A DNA stretch of 62,446 nucleotides from Methanomicrobia archaeon (GCA_030603445.1 JAUVXU010000011.1:1-62446); one strand, 5' to 3'. Positions 9,412-18,481 are shown, numbered from the stretch's first letter. Program-made: numbers and translations. Notes: generated from the letters alone by a model not told the origin.

Positions 9412-10172
9412 TTAAACAAGATTTAAATATCTTGTCCCGTATTTAAGATTTAGTTTGAGCATATTATTTGTAAATACTAGAAACTCCTTCACAAATCTTA
9501 TATCTATCTCATCTTTCAAGTTTATGCTATCAGTCTGCCAACGGTTTTAGGATAATATCTGGAGTATTCATATAATCTTTCCTTGTCAATGAAACTATAA
9601 TATTCTGTTATTAAGGAAGTTATCGTGCTTTCTTTTTTCCCGTTTTTCTTGTATAAATATGTCAAGTCCAAAATAGTTTTTTCAAGATTGCTGTATCTTA
9701 AGAGTATGTTGTTCTCTGTTTTCACTTCCTTTATTCCAAAAAACAGATCTGGCTTTATTTTCACAAACTTGAAATTCTCATTATAAATTCTCATTGACCT
9801 AACTCTGTTGAACTTGTCGTTAATGACATAGTTTACTGGAAAAAACTCGTGAGTAAGATTTAACAATTTAAGCGCCGTGTAACTGCCAAAATACCAGTTT
9901 TTTATCCCCCGCATTTCCATTCCCTTCGAAAGGAGTTCATATGATGTATACTTTATTATCCCCGTTCTTTTTTCGTTGAAATCCTTAACATAGAAAATCC
10001 CTCTAAAAATAGTAAGCAAAAATCCTTTGTTTAACAATAATTTTTTTGTATTTTCATATTTTAGATCAAGCTCTCTGCATAGCTCTTCCAGTTCTTCTGA
10101 TGTGATAAACTTCTTTTCTTTAAGCATGAAATTCCTTATAATCATGTCTATCTTTTTCATATTATATTTCAC
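9412..10172 (-). pseudogene. AbiEi-like antitoxin/transcriptional regulator with 3' frameshift
   Basis: The intact frame runs from 10172 to 9522 (216 residues). It starts with a winged-helix region (FITSEELEELCRELDLKY) and continues into an AbiEi-type domain (FGSYTALKLLNL, then NNILLRYSNLEKTILDLTYL near residue 160). AbiEi proteins repress their own operon and neutralise an AbiEii nucleotidyltransferase toxin. No toxin gene is adjacent on either side. A neighbouring frame continues with protein-like sequence (SINLKDEIDIRFVKEFLVFT and a further 18 residues) to a stop at 9412. The 3' end is therefore probably shifted by one base near 9525-9530. This could be a real mutation or a sequencing error. 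Without a partner it may be a solo regulator or a decaying relic. Confidence 0.6.
9417..9434. promoter_or_regulatory. Palindrome around a TATA-like core upstream of the GT39-like gene
   Basis: CAAGAT TTAAAT ATCTTG is a perfect 6-bp inverted repeat with an AT core, 19-36 bases upstream of the minus-strand ATG at 9398. The core fits an archaeal TATA box for a leaderless transcript, so the flanking arms could be an operator. It also lies in the frameshifted tail of the AbiEi-like gene. Confidence 0.4.
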
Positions 10173-10294
10173 CTAAAAGGATGATTTATAATATGTAATA
10201 AAGGATTTATAAAACTTTTCATTCTAAAAATAGTAATTGTCCGGACAAAAACTACTAATTTTTTCCTATATTAACCCAATTCTTATGTGATTAA

Positions 10295-10588
10295 TTATAC
10301 TCTCCTAACCTGAAACACGACCGTCCCACCGCCTGTTAAAGGCGGCCCAGGGTCTACGCACTGCAGGTATGCCTCGTCTGAATTACCAGGCGTTGCAAGC
10401 CCGAGGGCAACGTAGTCCGCGTTCGGATTATCAAGGATTATTGAGTAGTGAAGAAGTGTGGCAAGCGCATGGGTGCACAGCGCATCAGTCTTTTCCAGAA
10501 TTATTTCAGGGTCCTTTATCGTTATCTTGTCCCCCTTCTTATAAACGAGGCATCTTCCCCTTATCTCGTGGACAATAATTTCCAGCAT
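10295..10588 (-). CDS. TIGR04076 family protein
   Basis: A 97-residue protein with the family layout: an N-terminal EIRGRCLVYKKGDKI stretch, a central IILEKTDALCTHALATLLHY segment, and a C-terminal strand ending in VVFQVRRV. Small TIGR04076 proteins are widespread in anaerobes and archaea and have no established function. Two cysteines (14 and 38) are visible; the second lies next to a histidine, which would allow a metal or redox role, but that is speculation. It is flanked by non-coding or decayed sequence on the upstream side and is probably monocistronic. Confidence 0.8.
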   Translation of the reverse strand: MLEIIVHEIRGRCLVYKKGDKITIKDPEIILEKTDALCTHALATLLHYSIILDNPNADYVALGLATPGNSDEAYLQCVDPGPPLTGGGTVVFQVRRV

Positions 10589-10761
10589 GGCATATTTTAT
10601 GATATCATGCCTTAATTATCTTTTTGTATAGAATCAATTTCATCAATAAGCAGGAATCTTTTCATGATGACAAGTTCCTAAACATATCGGTAAGTTTTGA
10701 TTAAAACTTATCAAGTATATCGGTAGGAATAGCATATATCGAACAATCGTTCAATCTATTG

Positions 10762-10915
10762 TTACGATTTTAAGAGGCTTAATATCTCTTTTGTAGTGTA
10801 AACTTTGATGAGACAATTCAACTGTAATGCCAAGGCTAAAAAAGGTGTATCCTTCTCATCTATGCCTTTTATCTCTTCATAAACATTCTTTATTTCAAAA
10901 ATTCGGCACAAAATT
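10762..10915 (-). pseudogene. Decayed PIN-domain (VapC-like) C-terminus
   Basis: The minus strand encodes FEIKNVYEEIKGIDEKDTPF, LALALQLNC and then KVYTTKEILSLL before a stop at 10762-10764. IDEKDTPFLALAL is the characteristic third acidic motif region of VapC-type PIN ribonucleases. The usual GDKHL-type motif expected between LNC and KVYTT is missing, so an internal deletion is visible, and the N-terminal half is absent. It fills most of the 354-base gap between 10589 and 10942. The rest of that gap holds an inverted repeat (TAAGTTTT/AAAACTTA near 10690) and nothing else I can support. Confidence 0.6.
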
Positions 10916-10942
10916 TAACATCCCTTCCTAACATCTTATCAT

Positions 10943-11434
10943 ATGGTCACAAGCAACAATACAGAGACCAAGATAGCGCTTCTTGCATCTTTTGTAGTTG
11001 GCATTTTAATAGTCGCATACTCCTTCACGTTTGAAGATAAATCAAACACAATATATGCAACACTTCTCTATACTCCTTTAGTAGTATACGCGTTTTTGGC
11101 ACTATTAGAAAAAGCCAAAGACACGCATTTAGAAACATTCAACTACGCCCTTATGGCAATTTATGCGATAAGCTTTTTGCAGCTGTTGGTAAAAGGTTCT
11201 GAAAAGCTAACATCATATGGCGTCATCATATTTATAATCCCAATAATAGTTCTGGGATACGTTGCAACAGAGAAGAAAATTAATGTTTTTGCACTTTTTA
11301 GAAGCGTATCATCTGTTGCGGTCTTCTTTGCTGTAAATATGTTCTTGCCATACGAATGGCATGTTTGCGCTTTTGTGGCCCTAAACGCAGCGATACTTAC
11401 ATACTTCGTTTTCGATCACGTCAAAACTAGCTGA
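10943..11434 (+). CDS. Small polytopic membrane protein, function unknown
   Basis: A 163-residue protein that is almost wholly hydrophobic, with about six predicted membrane spans: LLASFVVGILIVAYSF near the start, LYTPLVVYAFLALL, YALMAIYAISFLQLL, GVIIFIIPIIVLGYVA, a span near 120-135, and a final ALNAAILTYFVF. Short charged loops separate them. It ends 8 bases inside the 3' end of the convergent membrane gene. I do not recognise the family. The pairing with another membrane protein of similar style suggests a common envelope role, which is an inference. Confidence 0.6.
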   Translation: MVTSNNTETKIALLASFVVGILIVAYSFTFEDKSNTIYATLLYTPLVVYAFLALLEKAKDTHLETFNYALMAIYAISFLQLLVKGSEKLTSYGVIIFIIPIIVLGYVATEKKINVFALFRSVSSVAVFFAVNMFLPYEWHVCAFVALNAAILTYFVFDHVKTS

Positions 11435-12290
11435 CCCAATTTTTCTTGTCAAGTTCTTTTATGATATCGTTTGCCATATCAAGCTTTTCATTTATGCCAT
11501 CTTTTAGCTTTCTATCGGAAGGATCAGCTTTTATTCTATGAAGCATCTCTAAATAGACATCGTTAATCTCATTGTACTCCTTGTATAAAGAGAAGTACTT
11601 TGATGAATTAGAATTTTGCGCCTTTTTGACAAACAGCTCAAGCTTTTTTTCAAATCTTATCCATTCTTTTGACATCTCGTCTGCAGTTTTACTGTCCTTA
11701 GAATCTCCTTTTTCATCTTCTAATTCGTCTTCATCCTCTTCTAAGATTAGCATGCTCAAGGCAGCTATCAAGGCCCCGCCAAGTACTGAGACAAGATATG
11801 ATATATCACCTATCTGGCGTGTCTTGTACCAGATTACAACTGCCCCGATAACAGACATTACCACAATAAATGCATGATCAAAATTAGATGGAAGATTAAT
11901 ATCAAGTTTTAGCGGAACGCTAAAGCCCTTGCTTTCTCTTTCCTCATCCTTGTTAGTAAGCAGGAGAAAAGCTCCCAGCGCCAGGATGACTGCGATGAAA
12001 TAATAAATGTTGAAATAGCTCATCGCGTCCTTTCCAAGAGCAGTGGCTACTATGCTTCCGAAAAATACCACTAAGAGGGTTGTATACAGATAGTTTAGCA
12101 CTTTGTTTATGTTGTGAAACGATATTAGTTCCATAAGATATAGCAAAAACATTGTATTTACCATCACTAAAAAGAACAGCAACGCGTACATCACGTAGTT
12201 TTGGGTGTTATAGTAGTATAACGCCCCGATTGACGCCCATAACAAGACAAGCGTAAAACATGATGGTACAAGAATCCAATCTCTTCGCAT
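11427..12290 (-). CDS. Membrane protein with acidic linker and cytoplasmic helical tail
   Basis: A 287-residue protein. The first about 190 residues form seven or eight hydrophobic spans (for example VVFFGSIVATALG and AFIVVMSVIGAVVIWY). A strongly acidic linker follows (EEDEDELEDEKGDSKDSK, about 185-203). The last 85 residues are charged and helical with coiled-coil character, rich in lysine and glutamate, ending NDIIKELDKKNWVS. No enzyme motif is visible. It converges with and overlaps the 163-residue membrane protein by 8 bases, so the two are not in one operon. The family is unknown; a scaffold or sensor role is possible but not shown. Confidence 0.6.
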   Translation of the reverse strand: MRRDWILVPSCFTLVLLWASIGALYYYNTQNYVMYALLFFLVMVNTMFLLYLMELISFHNINKVLNYLYTTLLVVFFGSIVATALGKDAMSYFNIYYFIAVILALGAFLLLTNKDEERESKGFSVPLKLDINLPSNFDHAFIVVMSVIGAVVIWYKTRQIGDISYLVSVLGGALIAALSMLILEEDEDELEDEKGDSKDSKTADEMSKEWIRFEKKLELFVKKAQNSNSSKYFSLYKEYNEINDVYLEMLHRIKADPSDRKLKDGINEKLDMANDIIKELDKKNWVS

Positions 12291-12335
12291 AGCGTCGCCT
12301 CTTTGAATTTAACTATAAAAATATTGTTGCAAGAA

Positions 12336-12368
12336 AAATAAAAAAAGAAAAGCAGCCTAGTCGGCTGC
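12336..12368 (-). terminator. Hairpin plus U-tract terminator
   Basis: GCAGCC (12352-12357) and GGCTGC (12363-12368) form a 6-bp GC-rich stem that contains the stop codon of the minus-strand gene. Read on the minus strand it is followed by a T-rich run (12336-12351), as in an intrinsic terminator. Confidence 0.6.
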
Positions 12369-12878
12369 AGGGTATGGGTATGGATATGGAGTTGGAACGT
12401 ACTCTGTTGGTCCGCTTGACATCTTCACGTAACCAAACACTTGCTCAACGCCCTCCTCTGACGGGTACCTGTACAAGATCGTTCCATCAGAAGCTAGCGT
12501 ATGCATTGACTTGATGCCATAAGTGTCATAGTGCAGCACATTCGCATAGACATAGAGCTTTCCGTCTGTGTAATCGTCATCGCCAGTATCGACTTCTTTG
12601 AACATGTCCTTGTATGTGTCCCAGTTTGCCTCTACTTCATTCGCCATGGCAGGGAGATATAATTTCTGTCCTCCCCCCCATACGACAAAATAGATGAACT
12701 CGGGTGGTTTGTTATCTGCACTTGTCCATTCAAAATAGACATTATACATACCAGGCCCGATCTCAATAGTATATGAGCGTATCCCTGTGGACGTATCATC
12801 CTCTGCAATGACAAGAAACCCAGATAGTGCAATAGCAGCTATGAGCAGCATAGACGCAACTATATTTTTTCTTCTCAT
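12357..12878 (-). CDS. Secreted hypothetical protein
   Basis: A 173-residue protein with a clear signal peptide (NIVASMLLIAAIALSGFLVI, cleavage expected near residue 25). The mature part has alternating strands and aromatic residues (YTIEIGPGMYNVYFEW, then FIYFVVWGGGQKLYLPA) and ends in a PTPYPYPYPAAD tail. It is probably an exported beta-rich domain protein of the cell surface. No catalytic motif is seen. A GGTGA-type site precedes the ATG, and a hairpin with a T-tract ends the unit. It lies beside three other exported proteins on the opposite strand. The family is not recognised. Confidence 0.65.
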   Translation of the reverse strand: MRRKNIVASMLLIAAIALSGFLVIAEDDTSTGIRSYTIEIGPGMYNVYFEWTSADNKPPEFIYFVVWGGGQKLYLPAMANEVEANWDTYKDMFKEVDTGDDDYTDGKLYVYANVLHYDTYGIKSMHTLASDGTILYRYPSEEGVEQVFGYVKMSSGPTEYVPTPYPYPYPAAD

Positions 12879-13004
12879 TTATTTTCACCTAAAAAAATTA
12901 AGTTATTTTAATAATAGCAAAGATTATATAAAAAGATTATGCCTTATTTCTAAGTATAACTATATATTAGTACTATAATATCAATAACTTGACATCCTAA
13001 AAAA

Positions 13005-13033
13005 ATATGGGTAATTACCATATCTTTAAAAAC
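13005..13033 (+). promoter_or_regulatory. Palindrome and TATA-like element upstream of the protease gene
   Basis: A near-perfect palindrome (ATATGG GTAATTAC CATAT, 13005-13023) abuts a TATA-like element (CTTTAAAAAC, near 13024-13033). This would give a transcript starting near 13055 and a leader of about 75 bases. The leader contains a perfect 12-bp palindrome, TCACTATAGTGA (13103-13114). The geometry fits a TATA box with an adjacent operator. Confidence 0.4.
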
Positions 13034-13132
13034 TAGAGTAAAATAGATTAATAATAATAGTCTTATTTACTCAATAATTAATAACAGTGACCCATTGATA
13101 AGTCACTATAGTGATATCTTATACCTGGTGAT

Positions 13133-16100
13133 ATGATGCATTACAAAAAAATGGCCCTATATTGCATTTTGTGCTTGCTCATGTTAAGCACAATACCTAT
13201 TCTTTCCAGTGTTTCTGAAAATGAGAACACGCCGCAGATACATATCACCTCAAGGACAACGAATGCAAGTGACCTTTCGCTTCTGCGCTCGCTATTTGGT
13301 GTCGCACAAGAAGGGCAAAATTATAACATTATAATAGACGGTCACGGAACGGGGTTAAAACCCCCTTCTGAAGCGGCTCTTGAAAATATGATTGGTACCA
13401 CATACCTTGTACAAGATATCACGCTTGCAGGGGCTGATAGTCTACCTCCAATTGTTGATCACTCACAAAGCATCCACTTCCCGCCGATAGGACACCAAGG
13501 GACGGAAGGGTCATGCGTCGCCTTTGCAGTAGGGTACTACGTTAAGACGTTCCAGGAGGCTCAGGAACAGGGATGGGACCTTTCAGGAGGACTATCTGTA
13601 AATCAAGATAAAATAATTAGTCCGGATTTTATATACCACCAGATAAACGACGGAGAGGACAGGGGTTCTTCATACTATGATGCAATGACTCTTGTCAGTT
13701 TAACTGGCGCCTGTACATGGTTGCTAATGCCATATGATGATGGGAATCATACTACCTGGCCAGTAGAAGCTGCTTGGAGGGAAGCTCCTCTTTACAGGGG
13801 CGAAGGTGGATTTAGTTTTTATAACTTCTCAACTAGCGTTGATTCGCTCAAGACCTACCTTACAGGCGGTAATTTAGCAGTTATATCTATTGATGGGACC
13901 CAATACAGCTCGTTGGATTCGAATGATTTGTGGACCCTAGACAACTACGTATATGATGACACAAATCATGCCAATACCGTTGTTGGGTACGACGATAATT
14001 TCGGACCCTATACAGAAAGCGGGAATCCCAATACATACGGTGCATTTAAAGTTGTGAACTCTTGGGGGGCAGAGTGGACAGGAGATGGTTTTTACTGGAT
14101 ATCATATGAGGCCATGCGACGGGTGGTCGGATACTACATGTTCTATGGGGACAAGATAGGATATGACCCAGAGGTAATAGGCGTCTTTGAGATATCACAT
14201 GACAAGAGGGGAGAGTGCGACATAACAATAGGCACAGGCGACCCTGCAACTTCTACAAACACAAAGGAGTTCGCGCCTTATTATCACAATGGAGGCCCTG
14301 AACCATTCCCAAACAACAAGATAATACTTGACATAACAGAACTAAATCCCTATGGGCAGGATGTGTTTATCAAAATTTATGATGGGGGAGACACGACAAC
14401 AGGGACATTGTCTTCATTTAGCTTTGAATTCTATACTACTTACGATAAGTCCGGAAATGCAGATGGCATCATCCAATCAGGTGACCCCCCAATAGTAACA
14501 GTCCAGAATGGAAGTATATACGCCATCGGGCACCCAAACATCGCCCTTAGCGCAATACCTGCATCAATGACAGCAGACGGGGTATCAGTAACAACGCTTA
14601 CGGCAGATGTCAAAGACGAATATGGGGATCCCGTTCCTGATGGGACTACTATCACATTTATCGCAAGTGCAGGAACGCTTAGCAGTCCTACTGCAAATAC
14701 AACTGGAGGGATTGCAACTGTCACGCTTACTTCATCAACGGTGGCGCAGATTGTTAACATAATTGCAACAGACGGCCCCTCATCGGGTGGAACAACAGTA
14801 ACGTTTGAACCAGGGCCGCCTGCATCAATAACTCTTATAGCAGACCCTGCATCAATAGTGGCAGATGGAACATCGATAACAACGCTTAATGCAAATGTAA
14901 AAGACGTGTATGGAAACGCTGTTGCAGACGGGACCACTATCGCATTTGGTGCAAGTGCAGGAACCCTTAGCAGTCCTACTGCAAATACAGTTAATGGAAT
15001 TGCTTCTGTTACACTTACTTCATTAACAGTAGCACAATCAGTTGCTGTGTCTGCCACATATGACACGATATCTGATTCTACAACGGTAACGTTTGAGCCA
15101 GGACCTCCTGCAACAATAACACTCACAGCAGCCCCCTCATCAATAGCAGCAGATGGAGTATCAACATCAACGCTTACAGCTGATGTCAAAGACGAATATG
15201 GAAACGCTGTTGCAGACGGGACCAATATCGCATTTAGCGCAAGTGCAGGAACCCTTAGCAGTCCTACTGCAAATACAACTGGGGGAATAGCAACGGTCAC
15301 GCTTACCTCATCAACGGTGGCTCAATCAGTCGATGTATCGGCCACATACGATACGATATCTGATGCGAAAACGGTAACGTTTGAGCCAGGACCTCCTGCA
15401 ACAATAACACTCACAGCCACTCCAAACGCAATACCTGCAGATGGAGTATCAACATCAACGCTTACAGCTGATGTCAAAGACGCATATGGAAACTCTGTTG
15501 TAGATGGGACCGCCGTCGCATTTAGCGTAAGTGCAGGAACTCTTAGCAGCCCTACTGCAAATACAACTGGAGGGATTGCAACTGTCACTCTCACGTCTGA
15601 TACGACTATTCAGACAGTTAACGTCTCAGCAACTTACGACACGATAACAGGGACGGCCACAGTAGAGTTCGCAGCGTATGCGGACATAAATATTACCCTC
15701 TACCATGGCTGGAATGAGGTGTGCTTACCCTTCTCAGTTGAAATGGAAAATTTTATCTCAAATATTAATGGAGATTACGACGGGTACCTTTACTGGTTTG
15801 ACAGCTCAGAACAGAGATACAAATACTACAATGTTGTTGAGAAGACAGGAGAGCCTGAGTATGTAAGCGAGTTTCACACCCTTCCAGTTGGCGAGAACAT
15901 ATGGCTTTGGATATATGATGAGACGGGGTCTATAACAATACATGGCATAAGAGAGGATAACCCACTAACGGTGGCCCCAGGCTGGAACGCCATAGGATGC
16001 ACAAATGAGGAAAGCACTACTATGGAAGAGTTCATTGCAACGCTTGATGCCATAAATACTGATTATGACGGGTATCTTTACTGGTTTGACGATTCAGAAC

Positions 16101-16210
16101 AGAGGTACAAATACTACAACGTTGTTGAGAAGACAGGAGAGCCTGAGTATGTAAGCGAGTTTACAGAGTATGTCCCTGGAGACACATATTGGGTATATTA
16201 CTTTAGTTAG
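13133..16210 (+). CDS. Secreted papain-family (C1A) cysteine protease with Big_1 repeats
   Basis: A 1025-residue exported protein. A signal peptide covers about residues 1-26. The C1A peptidase domain spans about 110-345, with the oxyanion-hole glutamine and nucleophile in GHQGTEGSCVAFAVG (Cys128), His279 in TNHANTVVGYDD, and Asn309 in VVNSWGAEW. All three are present, so it should be active. A beta-rich domain (about 350-465) follows. Then come four invasin-type Big_1 repeats of about 96 residues from about 466 to 845, each with the VTLTS and FEPGPPA patterns. The C-terminal 180 residues hold a duplicated GWN domain with two nearly identical DGYLYWF blocks. There is no membrane anchor. It probably degrades protein outside the cell while the repeats attach it to a surface or substrate. 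GGTGAT precedes two ATG codons, so the second (13136) may be used. Confidence 0.92.
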   Translation: MMHYKKMALYCILCLLMLSTIPILSSVSENENTPQIHITSRTTNASDLSLLRSLFGVAQEGQNYNIIIDGHGTGLKPPSEAALENMIGTTYLVQDITLAGADSLPPIVDHSQSIHFPPIGHQGTEGSCVAFAVGYYVKTFQEAQEQGWDLSGGLSVNQDKIISPDFIYHQINDGEDRGSSYYDAMTLVSLTGACTWLLMPYDDGNHTTWPVEAAWREAPLYRGEGGFSFYNFSTSVDSLKTYLTGGNLAVISIDGTQYSSLDSNDLWTLDNYVYDDTNHANTVVGYDDNFGPYTESGNPNTYGAFKVVNSWGAEWTGDGFYWISYEAMRRVVGYYMFYGDKIGYDPEVIGVFEISHDKRGECDITIGTGDPATSTNTKEFAPYYHNGGPEPFPNNKIILDITELNPYGQDVFIKIYDGGDTTTGTLSSFSFEFYTTYDKSGNADGIIQSGDPPIVTVQNGSIYAIGHPNIALSAIPASMTADGVSVTTLTADVKDEYGDPVPDGTTITFIASAGTLSSPTANTTGGIATVTLTSSTVAQIVNIIATDGPSSGGTTVTFEPGPPASITLIADPASIVADGTSITTLNANVKDVYGNAVADGTTIAFGASAGTLSSPTANTVNGIASVTLTSLTVAQSVAVSATYDTISDSTTVTFEPGPPATITLTAAPSSIAADGVSTSTLTADVKDEYGNAVADGTNIAFSASAGTLSSPTANTTGGIATVTLTSSTVAQSVDVSATYDTISDAKTVTFEPGPPATITLTATPNAIPADGVSTSTLTADVKDAYGNSVVDGTAVAFSVSAGTLSSPTANTTGGIATVTLTSDTTIQTVNVSATYDTITGTATVEFAAYADINITLYHGWNEVCLPFSVEMENFISNINGDYDGYLYWFDSSEQRYKYYNVVEKTGEPEYVSEFHTLPVGENIWLWIYDETGSITIHGIREDNPLTVAPGWNAIGCTNEESTTMEEFIATLDAINTDYDGYLYWFDDSEQRYKYYNVVEKTGEPEYVSEFTEYVPGDTYWVYYFS
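14528..15670 (+). repeat. Four tandem Big_1 coding repeats, about 288 bp each
   Basis: Unit boundaries by the EPGPPA codons fall at about 14528, 14807, 15095 and 15383, with the last unit ending near 15670; the later units are exactly 288 bases apart. The nucleotide sequences of units two to four are highly alike (for example the GTTTGAGCCAGGACCTCC block occurs twice), which points to recent duplication or gene conversion. Confidence 0.85.
15781..16162 (+). repeat. Duplicated 94-bp block in the protease C-terminus
   Basis: The stretches 15781-15874 and 16069-16162 are near-identical direct repeats of 94 bases, 288 bases apart, encoding DGYLYWFD...SEQRYKYYN through YVSEF. The flanking parts of the duplicated domain have diverged much more, so this block may be kept alike by conversion. 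Confidence 0.85.
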
Positions 16211-16220
16211 GTGATTAAAA

Positions 16221-17246
16221 ATGAAAAGAAGATTAACTATCATTTGTGTTATATTAGCAATACTATGCATTAGCATCAACATTGTGGCAGCTCCGCCAAG
16301 CCCGCCTCCAGAACCACCTCCGCCGACAACAGCCCCGCCTTCGACGACCCCGCCGCCATACGTTCCAAAGACCACTGCGCCAAACGATCCTCCCGTAATA
16401 GTTCTCCCATGGACCGAGATAAGGATATACTACGGGGAAAGTGTTACCCTTGACGCATCAGAATGCTACGACCCGGACGGGAAGATAGAAAAGATCGAAT
16501 GGAAGCTTGGAAAGGCCGTCCTATCTGAAGAGGCATTATTTGACTACAAGCCAAAACTTGGACTTCATACTGTTAAGCTAATAGTCTATGACAACGACGG
16601 GGCAAAGGCTGAGCAGGAGATAAAAGTGTACACGGACTCAAAGCCAAAGACCACAACTCCCGCGCCAACGACAATTGCACCCACGACGATGCCGCCGACA
16701 CCTCCGCCTACAACGCCTCCAATACCCCAGACCCACATAAAATCCGGCGACACGATAATTGCGGTACTAAGCTGTCCGGCGCACCTGCACGCATATGATG
16801 AAAATGGCAATCATATAGGGCTAAACGAGGAAGGAACGATTGATAACGAAATAGCGGGAGGCTACTATTCGGGCCCCGGATTTGACCCTGAAGTGATAAT
16901 AATAAAAGACCCGCAGTCAGCCATCCAGTTCAAGATAGTCGCATACGATGAGGGCGGTGCAACGCTTACGATAACAACGGCTAATGCTAAAGGCACCTAT
17001 GTCCAGACGTTTGGTGATATTCCAATGATTACCGGCAGCGTCTTTATGACTGGTTCCGACTACAATGAGGTAACAGTAGACAAGGAAGGGGATAATATTT
17101 TCGAGGGAAGAATAGTTGCAACACCACTTGAAAAAAAGATAGATACAACATGTCCTTCATACAACAAGTACTTCGCAATTTGCGGCATCGGGATTCTAGC
17201 CATGCTAATGGCAATAACAGCACTGCTTCTTGCAAGAAAAGAATAG
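16221..17246 (+). CDS. Surface-anchored PKD-domain protein
   Basis: A 341-residue exported protein. A signal peptide ends near residue 24 (IVAAPPSPP). A Pro/Thr-rich stretch (about 25-55) leads to a PKD-type Ig fold (about 57-137) with VTLDASECYDPDGKIEKIEW, the usual DxDG core. A second Pro/Thr-rich linker (about 140-172) precedes an unrecognised domain (about 175-305). A single C-terminal span (AICGIGILAMLMAITALLLA) with a short basic tail ends the protein, an archaeosortase-like or plain membrane anchor. The Thr-rich linkers are typical sites for archaeal surface glycosylation. The ATG lies 10 bases after the stop of the protease gene with GGTGAT in front, so the two genes are likely cotranscribed. 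Confidence 0.82.
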   Translation: MKRRLTIICVILAILCISINIVAAPPSPPPEPPPPTTAPPSTTPPPYVPKTTAPNDPPVIVLPWTEIRIYYGESVTLDASECYDPDGKIEKIEWKLGKAVLSEEALFDYKPKLGLHTVKLIVYDNDGAKAEQEIKVYTDSKPKTTTPAPTTIAPTTMPPTPPPTTPPIPQTHIKSGDTIIAVLSCPAHLHAYDENGNHIGLNEEGTIDNEIAGGYYSGPGFDPEVIIIKDPQSAIQFKIVAYDEGGATLTITTANAKGTYVQTFGDIPMITGSVFMTGSDYNEVTVDKEGDNIFEGRIVATPLEKKIDTTCPSYNKYFAICGIGILAMLMAITALLLARKE

Positions 17247-17344
17247 TGCATACTATAATTAAAAAAAGTGGATGAACTAGTAAATACAGGTAAATTTAAA
17301 TAGTTGCATCCTAAAAAAACAATAGAGAATTTTTGGTGAATATT

Positions 17345-18481
17345 ATGCATAAGTTATCAAAATCGATACTCCCTATAATTATAATAGTTTCTATTCTTAT
17401 GACGCCCTTTCAATTGGGTGCGGACGTAGTAGGTGATGAGATATTCCTGCAGGGAAATTATATAGAACTTGGCATCCATGAGGCTGGCTCGTTCGGATCT
17501 GCAAATCAAGCACCGGCAGGGTTCCACCCCGTTTGTCCACAGTTTCCTGGGCAGATAGGATTTGTTGCAAACAACCTTGAATACTTCCTTCCTGGAGATC
17601 CATTCGAAGGATGGACACTAGAATGGACATATGATTCATCTGAGTATATGTTTGAAAACTATGGGCTTAGTTTTGCATGGGACGTACCCATGACAAGCCA
17701 TACCGAGACTAGCGCTGGAGATGTTCTTTGTGCTGTCTGGGTAGGGGTAGCGACTTTCGGAGTTCAAAACGTTCAGGTCACCCAGACTGTGACACTAAAT
17801 CGTTTCGACAGATTCTTCACTGTGGAGATAGAGCTTGAAAACATAGGCGATGCTACGCTATATTCTGTTGAGTACCTGCGTACTGTGGACCCGGATAACG
17901 AACAGGTAGTTACTGATATATATGAAACCCATAACTATGTGGAATCTTCTCCCGACATGGTTGTTGGAGAGGGGCTTACGTATGGGGCAACTATTTTCCT
18001 TAAGCCAGTAACAGAAAATGCTGCATTATCTGTCAATGAGGATTGGGACACTGATCCGGACGTAACATTGGATACACCATATACACCAAGCAAAGGAGAT
18101 AACTACATTGAGGATGCAGCAATTGCACTTGCTTATCGTTTTGAGAGCCTGGATCCTGAAGAGTCTGTGACGTTCTCATTTGTTTATGGGATTCCGTATG
18201 CGTATGTTCCGCCCGACGGAAATCCAATAAGCCCGGGCATATTCAAGCCACTGGCCAAATACCGCTTAACAGAAGCATCTGCGTTATGGAGTTGTATTAC
18301 TACAAATATGCCAGAAGAGATAACAGCAGACATCCAAGCGATAATAGACGATGTGCAGGCGCATATGCAAAACGCAACATCGCTTTCAAATCCTATCTAC
18401 TCAAGTGGTGAACTTACAAAAGCCATTAATTTGATGAAAGATCTTATTGCGGCATTGGAACTTCCATGCGATAACGAGTAA
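17345..18481 (+). CDS. Secreted hypothetical protein
   Basis: A 378-residue exported protein from the ATG at 17345, chosen because GGTGA lies five bases before it; an upstream TTG would add four residues. A signal peptide is clear (SILPIIIIVSILMTPFQLGA). The mature N-terminus has GNYIELGIHEAGSFGSANQA and PAGFHP, a pattern I have seen in exported beta-sandwich proteins but cannot name. Aromatic and acidic residues dominate the middle, and a helical tail (ALWSCITTNMPEEITADIQA onward) ends the chain. No anchor or catalytic motif is visible. A separate TATA-like element (TAAATTTAAATAG, near 17290-17302) suggests its own promoter. It belongs to the exoprotein cluster. Confidence 0.68.
   Translation: MHKLSKSILPIIIIVSILMTPFQLGADVVGDEIFLQGNYIELGIHEAGSFGSANQAPAGFHPVCPQFPGQIGFVANNLEYFLPGDPFEGWTLEWTYDSSEYMFENYGLSFAWDVPMTSHTETSAGDVLCAVWVGVATFGVQNVQVTQTVTLNRFDRFFTVEIELENIGDATLYSVEYLRTVDPDNEQVVTDIYETHNYVESSPDMVVGEGLTYGATIFLKPVTENAALSVNEDWDTDPDVTLDTPYTPSKGDNYIEDAAIALAYRFESLDPEESVTFSFVYGIPYAYVPPDGNPISPGIFKPLAKYRLTEASALWSCITTNMPEEITADIQAIIDDVQAHMQNATSLSNPIYSSGELTKAINLMKDLIAALELPCDNE

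Noticed and set aside
10682-10727. Repeated ATATCGGTA near 10682 and 10718, with a hairpin between, as a possible CRISPR-like unit
   Set aside because: Only two short copies exist, no spacer pattern and no cas gene anywhere in the window.
14440-15594. Long minus-strand reading frames opposite the protease repeats
   Set aside because: They are antisense shadows of the Big_1 repeats, low in complexity and repeated with the same period; no start signal is present.
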